Shown here: piece after piece, positions 29,301 through 38,300 of the stretch
Numbering within the stretch: position 1 is the stretch's first letter
Layout: every line of letters starts with the position of its first letter
NCBI RefSeq assembly: GCF_964275005.1
Contig: NC_092704.1
Span: 5,662,048-5,726,047, forward strand
Reading direction: 5' to 3'
DNA length: 64,000 nt
Source of the DNA: Diadema setosum
Lineage: Eukaryota > Echinodermata > Echinoidea > Diadematoida > Diadematidae
Notes under the pieces: generated by a model
The model's database searches: none
What the model was told of the DNA's origin: nothing
Seen by the model: only the letters and a program-made list of their open reading frames with translations
Position numbers and translations under genes: made by a program

Positions 29301-32300
29301 AAGTTATACTATGTACTTGTGTATATTCATCTTTCGTTAATACTGAACAGTGTGTTGCCATGGTAACATCATTTGTGAAAATCATAGGACTTTCCAGTTT
29401 ATTCATTTAATTTACTCAGTTTTTGAGCACTTGACTTGCAATACATATATGACACATGTGACAATTAACAGATTTTTTTGAATTAACAAAACACTTTATT
29501 CAATGTTGAACAATGCATTGCCATGGTACAGCTTTTTTCTTTTTTTAATAAAACCATATAAAGTTAGCGCTGGTTGAACGAACTCCCTCAGTTGGAGGTG
29601 GGAGTAAAAATCACAATGATACTTCTAATTTCAGCAGGTATTCTTTGTTTCGTACTTGGATTTGATTTCACTCATCAATTGCCACAATGGGAAAACATTT
29701 CATTGAAAGAGGCAGTGTAGGCCGACAATGATTCAATTACACTGTATTCAATTCATTCACTGCTATCAATTTCATACTCATTAATATCAATTCCTCACAA
29801 TTTAACTACATGTCATGTGACAGATTATGTAACTGCACAAACTATTTCATATATTTCATTCTAGTTGCCTGATTCATTAGAAAATCTGATCTTGAAAACA
29901 TTTCATTATTCAATGTCATCATAATCACAGCACGATTATCACAACCACATTGGTGATACTGGTAAGAGTCCTTGTGAAATTATTATCACTCACAGTATTT
30001 TCTGGTATTACATTCTACTTGATTTCTACATTATAAGCTATGCTTGTTTTTATCTTTCTAATCAAACAATAATTGCCCGCATAGACATAATTTCTAACTG
30101 GGTTACATAAATATTGCCTTCACATGCCTGGAAATAATAACAACTAGAAATGTCACTATGGCGACTGGTATGCCTCCGCCATGATGCATGATTCTCCTAA
30201 TAGGTCTAGATAGTGCATGTGGACAATGTGTGATTACATTTTCACAAAAATGGCTAAATATTAAAATGACAAGTTTGTCACAAATGTTCACCTGCCTTGA
30301 CCTAGGTTTAATTGGATGAATAGGAGAGAATGTATTTGGGATTTAAGGACTTTAACTTGACTTTGACCAATTCATACGTTTATGCATTGAGTAATTTCCA
30401 AGGTATGGAGAAAAAGTTCAATTTCTGTATTGAATAGTAAATTGTTACCATTTTCATCTGGCCTTTGATCCTAAAATTCATAAGATAATCCCTGTCAGGC
30501 AGAACATGCATAAATATGTAGAAAGTTTAAAAATAACTTGAGCCACTTCCGAGACATGGAGGAAAAACTTAGTTCAGCACTTTCACTTGATCTTTGACCT
30601 TTTGACCTTTGAGGCAAAAAAAAAAAAAGATCTTTCCAGAGAATCTCTATTAGGTTATACATGCATACACCAAGTGTAAAAAAATAATCCTGCTGGCATT
30701 GCATAAACATGAGGGAAATAGTAAAATTTTGAAGTGTTGCCCTTGACCTTTTGACTCCTGACCTTTGACCCCATGAACCCAAAATTGTCTAGATAATCAC
30801 TGCCAGTCAGTACATGTATGTTCCATGAAGATGCCTCGAACAATTTCCAAGGTATGGAGAAAAAAGTGAAGTTTTAATATTTCTAATTGACCTTTTGACC
30901 TTTGACCTTTGACCTCATGACCACAGACTTTCACCAGAGAATCTTAATTGGGTAACACATGAATACACTAAGTTTCCAGAAAATATCTTCAGGCATTGCA
31001 GAGATATGGTGGAAATAGTTAAATTTATGTATTTGACCTTGACCTTTTGACCTTTGACCTTGAGCATGTGCACCCAAAAGTTGATAGGCACAACTTCACC
31101 CCCTAATACACATACATGCCAAGTTTCATTAGGATACCTCAAAATGTTTTTTAGTTACGCTTGCCACAAAATTCATTACGGACGGACAGAAGGACGGACG
31201 GACGGACGGAAGAACGGACGGACGGACAGAAGGACAGACGGACGGACAACCCGAAAACATAATGCCTCCGGCACCACTTCGTGACGGAGGCATAAAAACA
31301 ATGCACTGCAATGTTCACTGATGTATTTATGTTTGGATCACTTATACATCGACAGATCTTTCATAATCATTTGTATTATTTTCATGGTTTATTAATCAAA
31401 TTATGAAAGCAGCTGAACTTCACACAATGCTATCATTGCAAATTTTGTAAGCATAAAATGATATGTGTTGCAATCCACCTTCTTTGCACTCTAAGGTTCC
31501 CTATATCAGAATATTAATTATGATATAAATACTAATTATAATGACCTTGTCTACTGCACAATAGCTTTTAATCATCAAAGATCAGAAATCAGACTCTTAT
31601 GTGCTGACTGATACAGAATTTGCATTTATCCATTTTAAAATGCTTTCTTACACTTTACAAGGCCTATAAATCTTTCTTTTTTTTTCAGAGTGCTTCAATT
31701 CACCCATTTGCTTTTCACTGAATCGTTTGCACGCTTAATTGTTCTGTTCTGTTTTGTATTGTAATGTTTTTGCTTTTTTTTTTGAAGGGGGATTTTTCTC
31801 ATTTCTGGTTTGGTTAATACATGTATATACCTGGCAAAGCACTTATGCCATCACCTATGGACTCGTCTATGACAAAACTCAGTGAAGTTCAGCAGTCAGA
31901 CTGCAATAGTCTGATTGCAGCTTCATATCTAACACTGCAATTGTGACTCTGTATCACAATATCAACAGAAAGTCACCAAACATGGATTTCTGGTTAAAGG
32001 GCTGGTAAAGTTTTGGTTGAGACCTGGTTTCAGATTGATAACATTTCTTCTCTTTTTTTTTTTTGGGGGGGGGGGGGAGGAGGGGTGATATAATAAGAAA
32101 CCTCTTATGAAATATGAAAGACCATTAATTCAAAGAAGATTTCAATGTTTATTTGATGAAAATTGGTTTTGAAATGTTTGAGATATCCAAAATAAAGGAA
32201 TCCTAATAAAAGGTGGAACCAACCTTTTACTAGAATCGCTTTGTTTTTCTCTGCTTTTGGATATCTCAACCATTTCAAAACTAATTTTCGTCAAATAAAC

Positions 32301-35300
32301 ATTGAATTCTTCTCTGAATTAATGTCTGTAGCACTTCAATAGTGGTTTCTTAGTATCTTGCAAAAAAAAAAAAGAAAAAAGGGCCAATCCTGTTTCTGAA
32401 AGAGCACACTCTCAGTTTTAAAATGATGTACAACTGAATTCAGATGGACTCTCCTATGTATTTGAATATTAGAAAGAAAGCACACACTCTGCAAAAGCAT
32501 AGCTAGCAAATAGGTTCTGAAGTATGCGGTCTATCTTACCTAGCTATGTTCTGTGCAATAAATGGGACAAAAACCAGGATATAAAACTCTAGAGCAACAA
32601 TAATGAAGGGATTATCAGATAAAGTTGAAATTGAACATGCCAATTATGTGAACACAAAATAGAAAAGCAGACAGAAAACAATCAAGATGTTGTTAGGTTC
32701 TGCAACATTACTCATGTCATTTGCAGCAAGTGCATAAAATTTGAAAATCTATCATGTGTGTAGGTCTAGCGACAATAGACCTATTCTTATTTTCCAAATG
32801 ATGTCCTGAAAGACATAATATTCGCACTCCATTTTAGGAATTTTTGTTGTGCAAGAAGCTTTTGTCATTAGGATCTATTACAAAATCACCATGACATCTG
32901 CATTCACGACTTTCATTACAGTGCTGCAGGTACATGTCAGATCCTCACATCTAATGCAGCCACCCCCCCCCCCCAAAAAAAAAATGTATACATTGTATAC
33001 CATTAATATTTGAAGGATTGAATCCACAGCGGTCAAAACAAACATATTCAACCTGTCTGCATCACCTTTGGCAAGCTCCATGCCTTGAGAATCTATATGA
33101 AAGAAAAAAGAAAGAAAGGACAAAAGAAATAGAATATGGAAAAATAAACAATACTGGTTACATACTGAAATTTTGTGACATGCAAATCACATCCCCTCTC
33201 CCTGACATTATACAGAGTGGTATGTGGGTGTACAGTTGAATGAATACACACACGACTACCACACATATCATTACACAGAGCTGCTTGTCAGCAATTTCAT
33301 ATAAAGTATATAAGCAACAGTTTAACAACATCAAGGAAAAAAAAAACAAAGAAAATCGTCTGGGTTGTCATACACAAGAATTAGTGTATCGGATTCTTCC
33401 TGATGAACAAAAAAAGGTGTGACACAGACTCAAAATGAAAATGTGATTGTGACTTAAAACACTCATCTGACATAATGTCATTCATTCATGTCAGTAGAGA
33501 CTTATTTGACTTTTTTTTTTTAGAAAGGATTGTAACTTATGTCAGGCAAGCTGGGAGTTCCAAAATAAACAGAAAGATAATTCAATGGGTTATGCAACAA
33601 GTCAGCTGCATTGCTATGTCAGTGCATTAATCAACTCTTGTGAGGCGTACTGAATTCCCAATTGTGGCTGATATAGACATAAACATTAAATCAACTCCCA
33701 ACTGGGGTTTATGAATGCACTAATTTCTTCATTTCTCGTGTGGAACAGTTCACATATAGAGGTGACATTGTTTGTCCACCAAGTCTACAATAATTCCTAA
33801 AATAAGAAAGACCGAATTACCTGTAACTGATATGTCATCAACAGAGGTTGCCTTTTTTCAACTGTTATTCAAGTTGTTTATTTTGTAAAATCTTTATACT
33901 TTCAAGTTTAATTTGAGAAATGCATACCTGTGTTCTGTCGTAGATAAGATGCTGCTATACAGTTCGTAGTCCAATTGCAGTCTGACTCTGACCTGGGTGA
34001 AGTTCAGCTGCAGTTGTCAGTCCCAAGGGCTTGGTGAGGTTCAGCTCTCTTCAGGCCTTTGGGTGTGCAAATATAAGAACAGTTCAATACCATACAAACA
34101 GAAACATTGGATGCACAAATGGGATAGTTGGAAAATATTTGAGATGAGTGTACATCTTTATTAAAACAAGCAATAACAACAAAATGTTCATTAATGAATA
34201 TCAATTTTGTAAGATATATTATGTGAACGACAAGTTGTAATTGCCAGTTTTCAAAGTTTGAATCACTATGTAATGAGCCCCTGTTAGCAAATTGTAAAAG
34301 TATGAAGTAATTTTAGTAATGAATGGGAGGGGGAATTGATAACAAGCATTCACTTTATTCAGTTGGCAGCAGAATTATTAAACCCCCTTGCATTATGGAC
34401 ACTATGGCAAAATAAATAACATTAAAATTACTAAATCATATACAAAATGGTGAACAGATAGTTTATGACAAATGCCTACCTGATCAATAATCTTTGATTT
34501 GCATATACATTGTAGTTAGAAACTTTGATCATTCATGCATGAAGAGATAAGGTCAAATGAGTACATTATGGTCATTTCATACCTTTCTGTGATCACTGAA
34601 GCATGACGTGTTATGGTCTGATGATAATGATAAATTTCTTTTGTTTTTATGGAATTTTAAATAGTATCTTGCCATTCTATACATAACTCTTAGCATTTCA
34701 TTGGGTTATATTCATTTTGACATGACTTAAACTTTGAATTATTAATATCATGGCTAAACCTCTGTACAAACTCTATGGTGGCAACTTTCACTAGAAATTA
34801 GTTCATTTAAATATTTTTGTACAATGAAAAATGCCAATTCAAATATTAAGAATCCTACATCAAATTCCATCATATTTTGTCACCTATCAAAACATTGAGT
34901 GAAACCATATTCAACGAAGCATTTCAGTGATCACTGAAAGGACTGAAAATGACCATAAATGTGCCTACTGGACCATATCTCTTTATACATAAATGATCAA
35001 AGTTTGTAACTATATGCAAATCAAAGGCTACTGATCTGTTTTTTACTTGTAGCAAACTATCTGATCACCACTTGTATGATTTAGAAATAATCTTAGTTAT
35101 AATGTAATTCATTATGCCAGAGTGTCCAACATGCAAGAGAGGGGTTGACTTATTTTGCTGCCAACTGTAGATGATCAAGATAACATGATTTCTCAACTTG
35201 CTTCAATAGCTAAAAATAATCATTTAACACACCAAATGAAGATGGTGGAATATCCATGACACTGTCACTTGACTTTTCCATTTGCATCTTGCCCCCAGTC

Positions 35301-38300
35301 CTTAACTCTGAAGTGGATGAAGTTCACATGTTGTCTAGTCCTTGGCTGGCTGTTTGGAGTTTATTCAATATACAAGAACAGTTAACATCTTACAAACAAA
35401 ACAATAGTGCAGGACATGGGACATTAGAAAGTATGTTAGAGATGGGTGCTTTGCCTTTGCTATAACAAGCTATAGCAATCAAATTGAAAAGCCCTACCAT
35501 TGATTTTGAAAGACTGAATTCACTAGTATCTACTGATCCATAAGCTGTAAATAGGACTTTTCACAGTTTAAAATGATTAGCTTAGTATGTCGAATATTCT
35601 TGTTTCAAACATTGTAAGAGCATGAGGTTGTTTTGATACTAGAAAAGGGAGAGGGTAAATAAGCAATCATAGTAGGGCCTACAATATTAAGATAACGTGA
35701 CTGCTAAAGTTTGTTTCAGGAGCTTGATACATGTAGACATGCAGGTACCCCCCCCCCCCCCCCTTCCATGAATTATCTCTTTTCAATTGGATCAGTATGT
35801 AATATTCTACAGATAGTGAAATAAAAAAAAATGCAAAAAACAGTTGTTTCTAGAAGGGTCACTATTCACTGGATAAGAATGTTTGTTTTCAATTACCAAG
35901 ATGGACATTACAGCAAACATTGTTTTCAATATTTCCTGTCTAACACTATTCAACTAAAAATCCAGAGACAATTTGATGTCCAAATGTAAATAATGTTGCA
36001 ATTGTAGTATTTGAAAATATACAGATATGTTGTCTGCTAAAATAGTATTATAAGCTAAAATACTTGCATTCTGTTGAAGGTGACCACGCTGGTAGATAAG
36101 TCTCGACGAAGTTCAGTAGCAGTCTAGCTGTGGAGAAGATGGAAGTTCAGCAGTTTGGTTCTGTGTTCAGTGAAGTTCAGCAACTGACTCTGGGCTTTAT
36201 GAGATGCAGAAGTCTGATTGTAGCAGTCTGACTGATGTTCCATATCTAACACTATAATTAAAAATGTTAATACAAAATAGAAAGTGTGTTTTCAAACTGT
36301 TGTTTGATTATACAAGATTTTACACACAATATCTAGAATCTGCATGAAATTTGAAATCAGTTCACATGTTTTTGCAGTTTAAATATATAAAGGACCTTAT
36401 ATTATTATTTTTGGGGGGGATGATTAAAAGACATACTACTAGCATTTGAGTTGTCTCAATTCAACATGTGTAAGCCTATAGTTTAGGGTATTATGACTTC
36501 TTGAGGTTCTAGATCTTGTCGATAGGCATCCACGTTGCAAGGTCTACATCTACCTAAGATCTGGTAGGACCAGCTGTACTGTGGCTTCACATTCGGGTTG
36601 ATCACAGTTACAGCCTGAGATGCAGCCACAGTCTGACTCTGATCATCAACTGTTGTCATGTCATCATCATCAATTAAATTGCTAAAAGAAGTTGTGTAAG
36701 CGGTACTAGCATCGGAGTATGGACCTATAGAATCTACTAACTGCCTAGATAGATAGCACTATTTAGAAGACCTATTAACTTCCTTACTGATGAGTGATAG
36801 GCCTACTTATGTTAATGATAATATGTTTAAGAATACCAAGGCTAAGGGTCTAGTCTGGTTATACTTTTGGTATACACCAGTTGGTTAAGTAGTATCTAGG
36901 TCAGTAGGTGCTACTCAGGATCACTATACCACTGGATTCTAGATCTATAGACACCTGGTAATATAACAGTAGAATTCTAGAGGTTCCATGCCAATGAATT
37001 TAGGTAAACATCATTCTCTATCTTATTGTGACACATGCATTGCGATTACAGTGCTGTATGCAGTTAGAATTGTGGAAGATAGCTTTCAAGTCTGAACCAA
37101 AATCTGAACCATGGTTTCCAATTCATATTCTGTGTAGACCTGGATCTACGTACTACTACTAGGCCCTACTACTACTACTAGATCTAGTTAGTCTAACCAC
37201 TGTCGGACTCTCCAGATAGTACTACCTGCCCTATTCACCCCATGGCACTCCCTGTTAGTTGTACAAAGTGCCAATGAATTTAGGTAAACATCATTCTCTA
37301 TCTTATTGTGACACATGCATTGCGATTACAGTGCTGTATGCACTTAGAATTGTGGAAGATAGCTTTCAAGTCTGAACCAAAATCTGAACCATGGTTTCCA
37401 ATTCATATTCTGTGTAGACCTGGATCTACGTACTACTACTAGGCCCTACTACTACTACTAGATCTAGTTAGTCTAACCACTGTCGGACTCTTCAGATAGT
37501 ACTACCTGCCCTATTCACCCCAGGGCACTCCCTGTTAGTTGTACAAAGTGCTTCGCGTTCGGGCTGGTCGCTGTTATTATAACCCCTAACCCCTAGTATT
37601 TTTATAGTTTTTGTTGTAGACCTATAGTAACGTTAGACAGTAACATTAGGACTTGTAAACGTAACAATGACACAGGTAACTTACAGCTGGTTCTCTGTAG
37701 TGTAAATGGTAACGCTATAAGTTCACGTTAGGGCCTAAAAAAAACATTAGGCTTAGGCTAGGCCCATAATTCTGTTGGACAAAATAACCTAGATTTTCTA
37801 GACTGAAAAAAAAAAACAGATTTTTCCTGTCGATTTGACACAAAACGGAAAATTTGTATCACTTCTGAATACTATCCACACAGCTAGTGACAGTGTAATT
37901 ATTCAGTGTTAGACACGTCTTCAAAAATATAGGCCTAGGCCTAATAATATTAATAATAAAATGCAGACCAATTCTTATGAAATTTCCGGTTTCTTCTTCG
38001 ATCCCTTCACTATTCAGGCCTTCAGTTACCTGCAATTCACCCATACATGAACAAATCGGGCAATTTCTCTCATGAAATATCTGCACGCTAAATATATCAT
38101 AAAAATCAACCCACAAACATTTCACTATTACTTGTAGAAGTTGTAGACCCTACCATGCTAAGTAACAAACTACTAGTACCTAACTCAGCTGGCCATTTGG
38201 TCATTCAAACAAACGGCGATGTGCGTACGTGGGACTATTGTGATAACGCTACTACCGGTAAGATTAGATCTACATCTCGCTAGCCCTTTGGAGAACTGTA

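Larger units (their letters stand above)
31860..36681 (-). other. Chain of exon-like segments inside the 10.7-kb element
   Basis: On the minus strand several segments are bounded by splice-like signals. One spans 36681-36554 and can be read NLIDDDDMTTVDDQSQTV.. in one open frame. Others are near 36236-36084, 35345-35230, 34069-33927, 33090-33050 and 31932-31855. Three of them share CTGCTGAACTTCACT-like words. The segments at 36236 and 31932 share the acceptor context GTGTTAGATATG. Further upstream, 38125-38030 opens with ATG and encodes 32 codons with CPICSCMGELQ before a GTAACT donor. Most segments have no long frame. This could be a worn transposon gene, a non-coding transcript or alternative CISD3 leader exons. 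No function is recognised. Confidence 0.3.

Noticed and set aside
28300-29560. CRISPR-like array of regular repeats
   Set aside because: The repeat unit is the whole 161 bp and diverged, with no unique spacers, and the genome is animal.
31129-31311. Ser/Pro/Val repeat protein (PSVRPSV..) on the minus strand, also seen near 59500
   Set aside because: It is only the translation of the (GGAC)n run and tail of the TGACCT-rich element, present in each copy.
37859-38125. 88-codon ORF with CPICSC as a zinc-finger gene
   Set aside because: Only the first 32 codons precede a donor-like site; a single CxxC-type pair is too little to call a domain. Kept only as part of the exon-like chain.
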